Shown in pieces: positions 8,869 to 18,167 of a stretch of DNA of 64,000 bases. Source of the stretch: Cryobacterium breve (lineage in GTDB: Bacteria; Actinomycetota; Actinomycetes; Actinomycetales; Microbacteriaceae). The notes beneath the pieces were generated by a model that was not told the origin of the DNA, did not search any database, and worked only from the letters and a program-made list of their open reading frames with translations. Location: positions 434,001 through 498,000 of the forward strand of contig NZ_CP075584.1 in the NCBI RefSeq assembly GCF_027594785.1. Reading direction: 5' to 3'. Numbering within the stretch: the stretch's first letter is position 1; the number at the start of each line of letters is the position of its first letter. The position numbers and the translations under genes were made by a program.

Positions 8869-9338
8869 ATGGACGTATTCGCCGCGAATTACGCGTGGGT
8901 TGTCTGGCTGGTGCTCATACTGATCTTCATCACGATCGAGATGGTCACTCTTGACCTCACGTTCCTGATGATCTCGCTCGGCAGTCTCGGCGGCCTGGTC
9001 TCCGGCCTGTTCGGTGTGCCGTGGTGGGGCCAGCTCGTGATCGCAGCGCTCCTGTCCATGGGGCTGCTGCTCGGCATCCGCCCGCCCCTGCTCCGCGTGC
9101 TCAAACGCGGCAGCGACCCCACGCTCAGCAACGTCGACGCCCTCCTCGGCCAGGACGGCCACATCGTGAGCTCGACCGGCCCCCTCGCCCAGGTGCGCCT
9201 CGCTAACGGTGAGACCTGGACCGCGCGCTTCTCCCCCTCGTCGAGCCGGCCGTTTTCGAGCCGGGCGAACGTGTCATCGTCATCGCCATCGACGGGGCGA
9301 CCGCAGTAGTCATCCCGGCAGAAAGGAACATTTCATGA
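8869..9338 (+). CDS. NfeD family membrane protein, frameshifted near its end
   Basis: 156 residues after correction. Two or three membrane helices (residues about 8-70) precede a soluble OB-fold (residues about 90-150), the short NfeD form that partners SPFH proteins in membrane microdomains. The run of five C at 9233-9237 breaks the frame. With six, the tail reads L-V-E-P-A-V-F-E-P-G-E and ends at TGA 9336-9338, which overlaps the SPFH ATG at 9335. That overlap strongly supports the corrected frame. The uncorrected frame ends at 9309 in low-complexity serine/arginine. Confidence 0.85.
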
Positions 9339-10364
9339 ATGATCCGACCCAGGTTGTCGTGCAGGTGATCGTTGTGGCCTTTGTCGCCGCGCTCGTCATC
9401 TTCGTGATCGTGACCCTCGCGAAGTCCATCCGCATCATCCCCCAGGCCAGGGCCGGGGTCGTCGAGCGGCTCGGCCGGTACCACAAGACACTCATGCCGG
9501 GCCTCAACATCCTGATCCCGTTCGTCGATCGGCTGCGTCCACTCATCGACCTGCGCGAGCAGGTCGTGTCCTTCCCGCCCCAGCCGGTCATCACCGAGGA
9601 CAACCTCGTCGTGTCCATCGACACGGTCGTGTACTTCCAGGTGACGGATGCCCGCGCCGCGACCTATGAAATCGCCAACTACTTGGGCGCGGTCGAACTG
9701 CTCACGACGACGACCCTCCGTAACGTCGTCGGCGGGCTGAATCTCGAGGAAGCGCTCACGAGCCGCGACAACATCAACGGCCAGGCTCCGCATCGTGCTC
9801 GACGAAGCAACGGGCAAGTGGGGCATCCGGGTCGGCAGGGTCGAGCTCAAGGCCATCGACCCGCCGCACTCCATTCAGGACTCGATGGAGAAGCAAATGC
9901 GCGCCGAGCGTGACCGTCGCGCCCTGATCCTGACCGCAGAGGGCACAAAGCAGTCCGCAATCCTCACCGCCGAGGGCGCCCGCCAGGCGGCCATCCTTTC
10001 CGCGGAGGGCGACGCGAAGGCGGCCGTGCTCCGGGCCCAGGGCGAGGCCGAGGCCATCACGACCGTCTTCCGGGCGATCCACGAGGGCGACCCCGACCCG
10101 AAACTCCTCGCATACCAATACCTGATGACCCTGCCGAAACTCGCAGAGGGCAGCGCGAACAAACTGTGGATCGTGCCGAGCGAACTCACCGAGGCGATGA
10201 AGGGCATCGGCCGCGCGTTCGGCGAGCGGCCCGTCGACGGGTCCGCCACTCCTCCGGCTGCCACTGCCCCCGCCGCTCCCCAGGCCGCCGCACCGACGTC
10301 GCCCCCACCTGTCGCGGAGACTCCCGCCGGCACCACCGCCGGCTCGCACGCCGCCGAGGGGTAG
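9335..10364 (+). CDS. SPFH/Band 7 (stomatin-like) membrane protein, frameshifted
   Basis: 342 residues after correction. One N-terminal membrane helix (residues about 8-30) is followed by the SPFH domain (I-I-P-Q-A-R-A-G-V-V-E-R-L-G-R-Y-H). Next come a coiled coil with repeated A-I-L-T/S-A-E-G units (residues about 195-235) and a proline/alanine-rich tail. Such proteins form flotillin-like rings on the membrane and pair with NfeD, encoded just upstream with an ATGA overlap. The break is at 9784-9785: CAGGCTC should be CAGCTC, giving N-G-Q-L-R-I-V-L-D-E-A-T. The GDPD gene follows after four bases. Confidence 0.88.
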
Positions 10365-10368
10365 CCGC

Positions 10369-11139
10369 GTGATCTCGGGCGGCCCCTCTACTTTCCTGGC
10401 CGGGTCGCCCCCGCGCATCTTCGCGCACCGCGGGCTGGCACTGAATGCCCCCGAGAACACGGTCCTCGCTTTCAGTCATGCCCTCGCGAGCGGTGCGACC
10501 CACCTGGAAACGGACGTCCACGTGTCCAGGGACGGGGTCGCCGTGCTCAGTCATGACGCCCGCCTGGCCCTCCCCGAACTGGACATCCAGCTCGAGGCGC
10601 TGCGCATCGCCGAACTGCAACGAATCGACCTCGGCTTCGGCCAGTCCTTCGCCTCCCTCGCCGAAGCGCTCGACGCCTTCCCGGAGGCCCGGTTCAACCT
10701 CGACGTGAAATCAGAGGACGCCATTGCCGCAACGGCGACGGCCGTCCGTGCCGCGGGCGCAACCGACCGGGTGCTGGTGACCTCGTTCTCTGAGGATCGC
10801 CGGAGAAGGACGGTCCGGCTCCTGCCCGGCGTCGCCTCGAGCGCATCCGCATCCGTGGTTGCTCAAGCCGTCGTCGCCGCCCGGGTCGGGAACAGGGCGC
10901 TGCTCCGGCGCGTTCTCAGCGGATGTGTCGCGGTCCAGGTGCCGGAGACCGCGTCGGTGCTGCACGTGGTGACACCCCACTTCGTGAGGGCCGTGCACTT
11001 AGTCGGCGTCGAGGTGCATGTCTGGACGGTCAACGAGCCCGCAGCCATGGACCGCCTCCTGGACACCGGCGTGGAAGGCCTGATCACGGACCGATCGGAC
11101 GTTGCTGCCGCACTCATCAGCGACCGATCCCAACGCTGA
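10369..11139 (+). CDS. Glycerophosphodiester phosphodiesterase
   Basis: 256 residues from GTG 10369, four bases after the SPFH stop. It cleaves glycerophosphodiesters to glycerol-3-phosphate and an alcohol. The TIM-barrel signatures are present: F-A-H-R-G (catalytic His), A-P-E-N-T, E-T-D-V-H (metal-binding Glu/Asp), L-S-H-D (second His) and the C-terminal V-W-T-V-N-E. No signal peptide is evident, so it acts in the cytosol. Position behind nfeD-SPFH suggests a shared role in membrane-lipid turnover, which is inference. Confidence 0.88.
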   Translation: MISGGPSTFLAGSPPRIFAHRGLALNAPENTVLAFSHALASGATHLETDVHVSRDGVAVLSHDARLALPELDIQLEALRIAELQRIDLGFGQSFASLAEALDAFPEARFNLDVKSEDAIAATATAVRAAGATDRVLVTSFSEDRRRRTVRLLPGVASSASASVVAQAVVAARVGNRALLRRVLSGCVAVQVPETASVLHVVTPHFVRAVHLVGVEVHVWTVNEPAAMDRLLDTGVEGLITDRSDVAAALISDRSQR

Positions 11140-11182
11140 CCCATCTCGGAACCGACCACGACACGCCCGGAACGCCATGAAA

Positions 11183-11266
11183 CTCAGTTCCGAAACTGAG
11201 AGTTATCACCGAGTAAGGGCATAACGGAAAGATAACGCCCAGCTTGACGGTTTATAACTGAGAGTT
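11183..11266 (+). promoter_or_regulatory. Palindrome and repeated AACTGAGAGTT elements upstream of rbpA
   Basis: CTCAGTT-CCGA-AACTGAG (11183-11200) is a perfect seven-base inverted repeat. AACTGAGAGTT occurs at 11194-11204 and again at 11256-11266. Between them, GGAAA at 11226-11230 and GTT near 11249 lie about 18-19 bases apart, loosely resembling the GGAAT-N18-GTT promoters of SigR/SigH-type sigma factors, which are known to drive rbpA in Streptomyces. The elements are seen; their function is inferred. Confidence 0.4.
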
Positions 11267-11289
11267 GCATCGCGAGAGGAGACCACACA

Positions 11290-11655
11290 ATGGCGGATCG
11301 CAGTTTGCGTGGCATGAGGTTGGGCGCACAAAGCCTTCAAAGCGAAGAGGGCGTAACCTTTTCACCACGAGTTAGTCACACATACCTGTGTGCAACGTGC
11401 TCACGAGAGACGGTGATGATCTTTTCGGCGGAGGCGGAAGCCCCCGACGAGTGGGAATGCCGGTTCTGTTCCCAGACGGCCACCCGGCTCGTCGATTCCA
11501 AGCCCGTCATCGTCGATCACTCGGCCGAGAAGGTACCGCGCACGCACTGGGACATGCTCCTGGAACGTCGCACCCGTCCCGAGCTCGAGGAACTGCTCGA
11601 GGAACGCCTCGCGTTCCTGCGCGCACGTCGCGGACAGCAGAAGATCGGCGCCTAA
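11290..11655 (+). CDS. rbpA: RNA polymerase-binding protein RbpA
   Basis: 121 residues, the usual size. RbpA binds the principal sigma factor and RNA polymerase and stabilises the open complex; it is specific to actinobacteria. Seen: the N-terminal tail M-A-D-R-S-L-R-G-M-R-L-G, a core with C-A-T-C and C-R-F-C metal-type cysteine pairs, a basic linker, and the sigma-interacting C-terminal helices (residues about 75-115, T-H-W-D-M-L-L-E-R-R). A strong GAGAGGAG ribosome site lies nine bases before the ATG. It converges on lnt. Confidence 0.97.
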   Translation: MADRSLRGMRLGAQSLQSEEGVTFSPRVSHTYLCATCSRETVMIFSAEAEAPDEWECRFCSQTATRLVDSKPVIVDHSAEKVPRTHWDMLLERRTRPELEELLEERLAFLRARRGQQKIGA

Positions 11656-11668
11656 CGCCGATCAGACA

Positions 11669-13299
11669 CTACGCACGCACCCGATTCGTTCGGGTGCGTT
11701 CTGCGTTAACCGGTCGCGCCGCTGCCTCGGCCGCTCGCCGGCGCGCCTCACGCGGTGCCGAGGGCGCGAAGAGCAGGCAGAAGACGAGCCCCGCGAGGCC
11801 GAGCCCGGAGACGAGCCACTCGATGCCCCGCCCCGCCGCCATCGCGGGCGTCCGGGTCGTACTGAGCGGAACGGTCTGCACCATGGAACCGGGGACCCAG
11901 GTGGGGAGGCTGTCCATCGTGTGGCCGTCCGGCGCGATGATGGCGCTCGTTCCGACCGTCGAGATGTTGACGACGGTGCGTCCGGCCTCGATCGCGCGCA
12001 ACCGGGCGATCGCGAGCTGCTGGACGCTCTCGTCCGTATGTCCGAAGTCCGCGTTGTTGGTCTGCGCGAGGATCACCGTCGCCCCGGAGTCGATCATCTG
12101 GTGGACCAGCTGATCGTCGGCGATATCGAAGCAGATCGCGATTCCGGCCAGGATCCCGTTGACGTCGAAGACGTTCGGCTGGGTCCCGAGCTGGTAGTCC
12201 CGCGAGATCAGGTCGATCAACTCCGGGGCGAAGGGACGCCAGAAGGCCCGATCAGGCATGTATTCAGCGAACGGTACCGGGTGCACCTTGTCGTAGAGGG
12301 CCGTGACGCCCTCCCCCGCCTTCCAGAGCAGGCTCGTGTTGTAGTACTTGCCGTCCCGGTAGGTGATCGTGCCGGTGATGAGCGGGGCCATCATCGCGCG
12401 GCTGACATAGTCGAGGACGTTCGCAGCGTCCTGAGACCGGGTCGGGTCGATGTCACTGCCGTTCTCCGGCCACACGACGAAGTCGACCGGCTGACCGACC
12501 AGCGGCAGGGTAGCCGAGGTGTGGTCGGCGAGGATCTGCCCCGGCGAATACTGCGCAAAGAGACCGGCATCGGACGCGCCCTGGACGGCGGCGATCCTGG
12601 CCTCCCCCGACTGGGCGATGGGCACCGCCGGCACGACGAGGAGCAGGGCGACGGATGCCGTGAGCACGGTCCACCTGGCCAGCGCGCCCCAGCCGACCTC
12701 CCGCAGCAACTGCAGCGCGAGCGCGCTGAGCCAGACGATCAGGAAGCTGAGCCCGGACATCCCGACCCAGGCCACGAGGCCGGCAAACGGGCTCTCCGAC
12801 TGTGAGATGGCCACCCGGCCCCAGGCGAAGCCGCCATACGGCCAGACCGCGGAAATCGCCTCACGTGCCGTCCAGAGGCCGGCCACGACCAGCGGAACGA
12901 GGCCGAGGCGTCCCCATCGGGTCGGCCAGGCGCGCGGGCCACGGTTCAGGACCACGGCGATGAGCCAGAGTCCGACGCCGAAGAAGATCGCCTCGAGTCC
13001 TCCGAGGGCGAGCCAGGGCACCGGGCCGAGGTAGAGGGTGATCCAGCTGATGTGGATCAGCCAGAACGACAGCCCGGCGACCATGCCGACGAGAAGCGCC
13101 GGCGCCGGCCGGCGACCGAGCAACGCGACGAACATCAGCAGCACCCCGAGCGGCGCGAGGACCCACCAGGAGCGGTCGGGGAACCCGCCGTCGAGGATTG
13201 CTCCCGCGCCGGCGGCCAGCAGGACGGCCGCAGGGAGGGGCAGCCGGAAGGCCCCCGCTCCGCGTTCATCTCTCTCGCGTTCATCTCTCTCGGGTTCAC
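11669..13299 (-). CDS. lnt: Apolipoprotein N-acyltransferase, frameshift near start
   Basis: About 543 residues after correction. It transfers the third acyl chain to lipoproteins at the membrane. About eight membrane helices (residues about 25-230 and one at the end) flank an extracytoplasmic nitrilase-like domain. That domain has the catalytic Glu in V-V-W-P-E-N-G, the Lys in Y-D-K-V-H-P-V-P-F-A-E-Y and the Cys in I-A-I-C-F-D. No start codon lies in the main frame near the end of helY. The +1 register has GTG 13305, GTG 13299, ATG 13284 and ATG 13269, and one more G in the five-G run at 13252-13256 would join them. It is the last gene of the pafBC-tat-helY operon, five bases or so after helY. 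Confidence 0.88.
11675..11707 (+). terminator. Probable rbpA terminator inside the 3' end of lnt
   Basis: ACGCACCCGA and TCGGGTGCGT make a perfect ten-base stem around TTCGT, followed by TTCTGCGTT. It lies 20 bases after the rbpA stop and overlaps the last codons of convergent lnt. Confidence 0.65.
13261..13290 (-). repeat. Exact 15-bp tandem duplication containing the lnt start codon
   Basis: CGCGTTCATCTCTCT occurs twice head to tail, with a degenerate third copy after it. On the minus strand each copy holds an ATG preceded by AGAGAG, giving the N-terminus M-N-A-R-E-M-N-A. Confidence 0.7.
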
Positions 13300-13308
13300 C
13301 GGCACGGC

Positions 13309-15768
13309 CTAGGCGAACGAGGAGTATGCGACGATGCCGCGCCGAATGGCGTCGAGCGCGATCCGGGCGGTCACGCCGACCGGGGCGTCGGCGACGACGG
13401 ACAGCTGGTCGAGAAGGTCGATGGTCTGCTTGGTCCAGCGCACGAAGTCCCCTGCGGCCATCTCCGCCTCGTCGAGAACGTCGATGAGCGAGCCGTCGCG
13501 GGCCCATTTCCACATCGCGAGGCTGAGCCCGACCGCGAGCGGGTTGCTTCCCGGCAGCTGGTGCTCCCGCTCGAGGTCGTCCAGGCGGCTCCAGAGCTCT
13601 TGGGTGTCGTGCAGGGCCGCCCGGAACGGTCCCCGGGGCAGATACCGCTCGTCGATGAGCCCCTCCTCGCGCCGCGGCTCGAAGACGAGGGCGCAGGCCA
13701 TCGCTGCGAGTCCGGCCGGGTCGAGGTCGTTCCACAGTCCGCGGCGCAGCGACTCGGCGACGAGCAGGTCCCTGTCGGCATAGATCCGCCGGAGAATGAG
13801 GCCGCTCTCGCTCAGCGTCACCGCGCCGGCGTGGTCTTCGAGCAGGTATCCGTAGCCGAGCAGGACCTCGGTGACACGGTCGAAGACGCGGGCGACGGCG
13901 CCGGTGCGCGTCGTGATCTGCTTGGTGAGGGCATCCGTCTCTCGACGCAGTTTCCACCAGCGCTGCGCCCAGCGGGCGTGGGACTCGCGTTCGGGGCAGT
14001 TGTGGCACGGATGCGCGCGCAGCCGCTTCCGCAGGCTCGCGAGCTCGCGCTGGCGGCGCTCCTTCGCCGCGCGGGCGCCGGTCTCCCCCGTGAGCGTCTC
14101 CCGTTCGACCTCGGTGAGCCGGCGGCGGATTGCCGAGTACTCGGTGAAGTCGCCGAGGTGGCAGACCATCGAGGCGGCGAAGCCCGTGAGGGATGCCTCC
14201 TGCTGGCGAACGGCCCTGGCCATGTCGACGACGGCCCTGTCGGCCTGGAACTGGGCGAACGAGGATTCCAGGACCGTGCGAGTGCGGTCACGCCCGAACT
14301 GGTCGATGAGGTTCACGGCCATGTTGTACGTCGGCTTGAAGCTCGAATTGAGCGGGTAGGTGCGGCGGGAGGCGAGCGACGCGACGGTCTGCGGGTCGAG
14401 TCCTGCGGCCCACTGGATGACCGAGTGGCCTTCGACATCGATGCCGCGCCGGCCGGCGCGGCCGGTGAGCTGGGTGTACTCCCCCGGCGTGATCGGTACC
14501 CGGGCCTCGCCGTTGAACTTCTCGAGCTTGTCGAGGACGACGGTTCGCGCGGGCATGTTGATCCCCAGGGCGAGCGTCTCCGTCGCGAAGACCGCCTTGA
14601 CGAGCTTCTTCTGGAAGAGCTCCTCGACGACCTCCTTGAAGGCGGGCAGCATGCCGGCGTGGTGGGCGGCGACACCGCGTTCGAGACCGTCGAGCCACTC
14701 GAAGTAGCCGAGCACGCCGAGGTCCTCGTCGAGCAGGGTGCGGCAGCGTTCGTCGACGATCGCGCGGATCTCGGCGCGTTCGGCGGCATCGGTCAGGCGG
14801 ACGCCCGCCCGCAGGACCTGGTTGACCGCCTGGTCGCAACCGACCCGGCTGAAGATGAAGAAGATCGCGGGGAGCAGGTGCTTGCCGCCGAGGAGCCGGA
14901 CGATCTCGGCGCGGTCCATCCTGCCCGGTTCGAAGGTCGACCGCGGAGGCTGCGCGCGGCCGCGGTTGCCCCCGTGCCTGCCATCCTGGCGGACGGAGAC
15001 CCCGCGGCCGGCGCCCTGGGCGAGGCGGACCAGTTCCGGATTGACCCGGTGGGTTCCCGCAGCCCCCGCGGAGTCGAACAGGTCGAGCATCTTGCTCTTG
15101 ACGAGCACGTGCTGCTCGAGCGGCACGGGCCGTTCCTCGGAGACGATGACGTCGGTCTCGCCGCGAACGGCCTGCAGCCAGTCGCCGAACTCCTCGGCGT
15201 TCGACACGGTTGCGCTCAGGGACACCATCCGCACGTTCTGCGGCAGGTGGATGATGACCTCTTCCCAGACGGCGCCGCGGAACCGGTCGGCGAGGAAGTG
15301 CACTTCGTCGAGCACCACGAAGGCGAGGTTGGTGAGCAGGTCGGAGTCCGCGTAGAGCATGTTGCGCAGCACCTCGGTCGTCATGACGACGATGCGGGCC
15401 TGCGGGTTCACGTTGGTGTCACCGGTGAGGAGGCCGACTTCGTCTGCCCCGTACTCCGCGACGAGTTCCTGGAACTTCTGGTTGCTCAGCGCCTTCATCG
15501 GGGCGGTGTAGAAGACCTTCTTGGTCGACTGCTTCATCGCGAGGTAGATCGCGAACTCCGCGATCAGGGTCTTGCCCGCTCCGGTCGGAGCCGCGACGAG
15601 CACGCTGTTGCCGTCCTCAAGGGAGGCGCAGGCGGCGATCTGGAACGGGTCGAGATCGAACCGGAGGCCGGCTCGGAAGGCGGAGAGCCTGGGACGGCTC
15701 GCCCGGTCCCGAGCCGCTGCGAAGCGCTCGGCCGGTGTCGGCTCGGCCGGAGTCTGGAGAGAGGTCAT
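13309..15768 (-). CDS. helY: Ski2-like DEAD/DEAH-box helicase HelY
   Basis: 819 residues. An N-terminal RecA-like domain carries A-P-T-G-A-G-K-T (motif I), D-E-V-H (motif II) and S-L-S-A-T (motif III). The second domain has the A-H-H-A-G-M-L-P and Q-L-T-G-R-A-G-R-R-G (motif VI) stretches typical of Ski2/Mtr4 enzymes. A C-terminal helical region follows, with a C-H-N-C-P motif near residue 590. HelY is an actinobacterial member presumed to act on RNA; substrate is unproven. It is the gene after tatC (stop nine bases upstream once tatC is corrected) and before lnt. Confidence 0.93.
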   Translation of the reverse strand: MTSLQTPAEPTPAERFAAARDRASRPRLSAFRAGLRFDLDPFQIAACASLEDGNSVLVAAPTGAGKTLIAEFAIYLAMKQSTKKVFYTAPMKALSNQKFQELVAEYGADEVGLLTGDTNVNPQARIVVMTTEVLRNMLYADSDLLTNLAFVVLDEVHFLADRFRGAVWEEVIIHLPQNVRMVSLSATVSNAEEFGDWLQAVRGETDVIVSEERPVPLEQHVLVKSKMLDLFDSAGAAGTHRVNPELVRLAQGAGRGVSVRQDGRHGGNRGRAQPPRSTFEPGRMDRAEIVRLLGGKHLLPAIFFIFSRVGCDQAVNQVLRAGVRLTDAAERAEIRAIVDERCRTLLDEDLGVLGYFEWLDGLERGVAAHHAGMLPAFKEVVEELFQKKLVKAVFATETLALGINMPARTVVLDKLEKFNGEARVPITPGEYTQLTGRAGRRGIDVEGHSVIQWAAGLDPQTVASLASRRTYPLNSSFKPTYNMAVNLIDQFGRDRTRTVLESSFAQFQADRAVVDMARAVRQQEASLTGFAASMVCHLGDFTEYSAIRRRLTEVERETLTGETGARAAKERRQRELASLRKRLRAHPCHNCPERESHARWAQRWWKLRRETDALTKQITTRTGAVARVFDRVTEVLLGYGYLLEDHAGAVTLSESGLILRRIYADRDLLVAESLRRGLWNDLDPAGLAAMACALVFEPRREEGLIDERYLPRGPFRAALHDTQELWSRLDDLEREHQLPGSNPLAVGLSLAMWKWARDGSLIDVLDEAEMAAGDFVRWTKQTIDLLDQLSVVADAPVGVTARIALDAIRRGIVAYSSFA

Positions 15769-15777
15769 GGGGGACGC

Positions 15778-16574
15778 CTAGAGCGCCAGGCTCCTGTTCG
15801 AATGCGAGGGCGCGCCGGGCGGCACGCCGGTCATGCAGCACGGCAACCCCGTACGCGGCGAAATACAGCACCACCATCGGGACGGCGAGGAGGAACATCG
15901 ACACGACGTCGGCCGCGGGGGTAGCGATGGCGGTGAAAAGGATGATCACGAGGATGGCGACCCGCCAGGACTTGATGATCGACGTCGCACTGATCACCCC
16001 CGCGAAATTGAGCAGAACGATGAACACGGGCAGCACGAATGCGATCCCGATCGCGACGACGAGCTTGAGCACGAAATCGAAATAGCTCTGAGCGGTGATG
16101 AGCGCGGCGTCCTGCGACGGTGCGAAACTCGTCATGAGCTCGACGACGTGCGGCAGGACGTAGAAGCCGGCGGCACAGCCCGCCAGGAAAAGAGGCACCG
16201 CGGTGAAGAAGAAGCCGAAGGTGTAGCGCTTCTCGGTTCGGGTAAGTCCGGGCATCAGGAAGGCGAAGACCTGGTACAGCCACATCGGGCTCGAGATCAC
16301 GATTCCGACGTAGACGGAGATCTTGAGCTTGAGGTCGAAGGCACTCGTGATGTCCGGGTAGTTCAGCTGCGCGCTGCGCCCCTGTGCCGACGCGATCGTG
16401 TAGATCGGCTCCCTGAGGGCGTTCCAGACGAAATCGGACAGGAAATAGCCGATCACCGCGCCGACGAGAATTCCGGCTGCCGCGAGGAAGAGGCGTTTCC
16501 GCAGGCTCGAGCAGGTGCTGCCCGAGGGACATCTTCCCGTCGGAGTTCGTGCGCCGAGGAGTGCGCCCAGGCAC
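15778..16574 (-). CDS. tatC: Sec-independent translocase TatC, two frameshifts here
   Basis: 264 residues with six membrane helices after correction; core receptor for twin-arginine signal peptides. The conserved N-terminus M-S-L-G-Q-H-L-L-E-L-R is broken at 16504-16505 (plus strand CAGGCTC for CAGCTC). The C-terminus is broken at 15789-15790 by the same extra base. Correction gives A-F-E-Q-E-L-A-L and stop 15778-15780, nine bases before helY, instead of running into helY. The six-helix core (I-G-Y-F-L-S-D-F to A-A-Y-G-V-A-V) is intact. GTG 16574 is the chosen start, five bases after the tatA stop. Confidence 0.93.
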
Positions 16575-16579
16575 GGAGG

Positions 16580-16801
16580 TTACGGCTTTGTCGTCGGATC
16601 GGGCGCGTCGGCTCCCGGGGCGGAGTCCGTCCCCGGTGCGCTCTTCGTCTCGGCGGGCTCGTCGCTGCGGATCTCACTCTTGAAGATCTTCATCGACTGG
16701 CCGAGGCTGCGCGCGAGTGCGGGAAGCTTGGGCGCACCGAAGAGCAGCAGAACGATGACAAGGATGATCAGGAAGTGCCATCCGGTCAGGTTGTTAAGCA
16801 T
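16580..16801 (-). CDS. tatA: Sec-independent translocase TatA
   Basis: 73 residues. One N-terminal membrane helix (residues about 5-22), the F-G-A-P-K-L-P hinge, then an amphipathic helix (A-R-S-L-G-Q-S-M-K-I-F-K) and a polar proline-rich tail. TatA oligomerises to form the translocation pathway with TatC, encoded directly downstream. Its start overlaps the end of the preceding membrane-protein gene by eight bases. Confidence 0.95.
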   Translation of the reverse strand: MLNNLTGWHFLIILVIVLLLFGAPKLPALARSLGQSMKIFKSEIRSDEPAETKSAPGTDSAPGADAPDPTTKP

Positions 16802-17153
16802 GAGGTTGCGTCCTCTTCATCGGTGGGTCAGGTCTAACGATCGGGCCGTGTTGCAATAGCTTACCTCTGGCGATCCGGCGATCCCGCCGTTCCTGCCTGT
16901 GGCGTTCACGGGCGGTGCGTTGCAGGTCGACGGCCAGGGCGAGTTCGCTCCAGTCCGCGAAGATCGCCGGACGTCGTGGTGGCGTCTCCTCGGCCGGGTC
17001 GGCGTCGAGTCCGCCGACGAGGTCGCCGAGCGCGCCGACCGCATCCGCAAGGGCCATCAGCTTCCGGAACAGCGTCACGGCGAACCAGGCCAGCATCCCG
17101 AGGAGGACCAGGACGAGGCCGGTCCAGATCAGGACCCAACTCCACCACGGCAT
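16794..17153 (-). CDS. Small single-span membrane protein between pafC and tatA
   Basis: 119 residues. One N-terminal membrane helix (W-S-W-V-L-I-W-T-G-L-V-L-V-L-L-G) is followed by a cytoplasmic segment that turns strongly basic after residue 80 (R-T-A-R-E-R-H-R-Q-E-R-R). I do not recognise a named family. It starts three bases after pafC and overlaps tatA by eight, so it is part of the operon. A role alongside Tat is possible from position only. Confidence 0.8.
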   Translation of the reverse strand: MPWWSWVLIWTGLVLVLLGMLAWFAVTLFRKLMALADAVGALGDLVGGLDADPAEETPPRRPAIFADWSELALAVDLQRTARERHRQERRDRRIARGKLLQHGPIVRPDPPMKRTQPHA

Positions 17154-17156
17154 CGG

Positions 17157-18167
17157 CTACTCCCCCGGCCCTGCCGCTGCAGTGGATGCCGCAGCCTCCG
17201 CGTACCGCGCCGCACCGGCATCCGCCCACGCCCGCACGATCTCGCGAGCTGCGGCGGGTTCGACGACGGTGACGACCCCGGAGAGACCCGCGACGAGGCG
17301 TTTGAGCGCGTGATAGTGCGAGACACGCAGGGTCGCCCTGACCCGGTCGCTCTCGAGGGGCTGGACCGGGCGGCCGGAGAGGTAGTCGCCGAGGAGGGGC
17401 AGCGCACCGGCGGCGAGCTCGACGACCACGTTCAGGTCGGATTCGGAGCCCTGGAACAGGGTCTCGGGCAGGATGAGTTCCTCGGTGCGGCTTGTCACGG
17501 GGCGATCGGTCGCGGTGAGCGCGCTCATCCGGTCGAGCCGGAAAGTCCGGACGGCGCCGCGCAGGTGGCACCAGCCGCGCAGGTACCAGTCCCGGTCGAC
17601 GGATTCGACCCGGAGCGGGTCGACATAGCGTTCCTCCTGCCCGCCGCGGGCGTTCAGGTAGTCGAACCGCACCTGGACGCCGGTCCGCAGGGCGGACTGA
17701 ATGACGGAGATCGCTGCTCCCGAGGTGCTCGCGGACACGGCGAGCTGGCTCGGCGCGGCGGTGGCGCTCCGGGTCAGCTTGGCCATCAGGGATGCGATCG
17801 CATCGCGGTCGGCATTCTCGGGAAGGGACGAGAGGTACTGCAGCCCGGCGATGAGCGCGGCTGCCTCGCGGGCGGAGAACCGGGGGGAATCCTCGATCGC
17901 CACGAGATGGGTCAGCACGATCGTGTCGTCGGCCTCGAACTGGCCCCACTCGATGTCGAAGAGGTCCCCCGGCAGGTACTGGCTCGTGTCGCCGGGCACC
18001 CCGGACACGGCGATCAGGGTGACGGCGTCGCGCACGCGCTCGGGGGCGACGCCGAAGTGGGCCGCGACGTCCGTGACGCTGATGCCGTCGTGGTCGATGA
18101 GATACGGGACGAGCGAGAGCAGGAACGTGAGCTTGTCGGGTGCGCCGAGCGGCACGCGGGGGCTCAT
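17157..18167 (-). CDS. pafC: WYL-domain transcription regulator PafC
   Basis: 336 residues. An N-terminal winged-helix part (residues about 8-75) precedes the WYL domain (residues about 160-250; Y-V-D-P-L-R-V-E ... D-W-Y-L-R-G-W-C) and a C-terminal WCX part. PafB and PafC together activate the LexA-independent DNA-damage response in mycobacteria. Its start overlaps the pafB stop by ATGA, consistent with a heterodimer made in equal amounts. No proteasome or pafA gene is adjacent. Confidence 0.93.
   Translation of the reverse strand: MSPRVPLGAPDKLTFLLSLVPYLIDHDGISVTDVAAHFGVAPERVRDAVTLIAVSGVPGDTSQYLPGDLFDIEWGQFEADDTIVLTHLVAIEDSPRFSAREAAALIAGLQYLSSLPENADRDAIASLMAKLTRSATAAPSQLAVSASTSGAAISVIQSALRTGVQVRFDYLNARGGQEERYVDPLRVESVDRDWYLRGWCHLRGAVRTFRLDRMSALTATDRPVTSRTEELILPETLFQGSESDLNVVVELAAGALPLLGDYLSGRPVQPLESDRVRATLRVSHYHALKRLVAGLSGVVTVVEPAAAREIVRAWADAGAARYAEAAASTAAAGPGE

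Noticed and set aside
13198-15924. Very long plus-strand open frame (about 900 codons) opposite helY
   Set aside because: Antisense shadow of a well-supported helicase; composition is Asp/Gly/Arg-biased as expected for the complement of high-GC codons, with no family motif.
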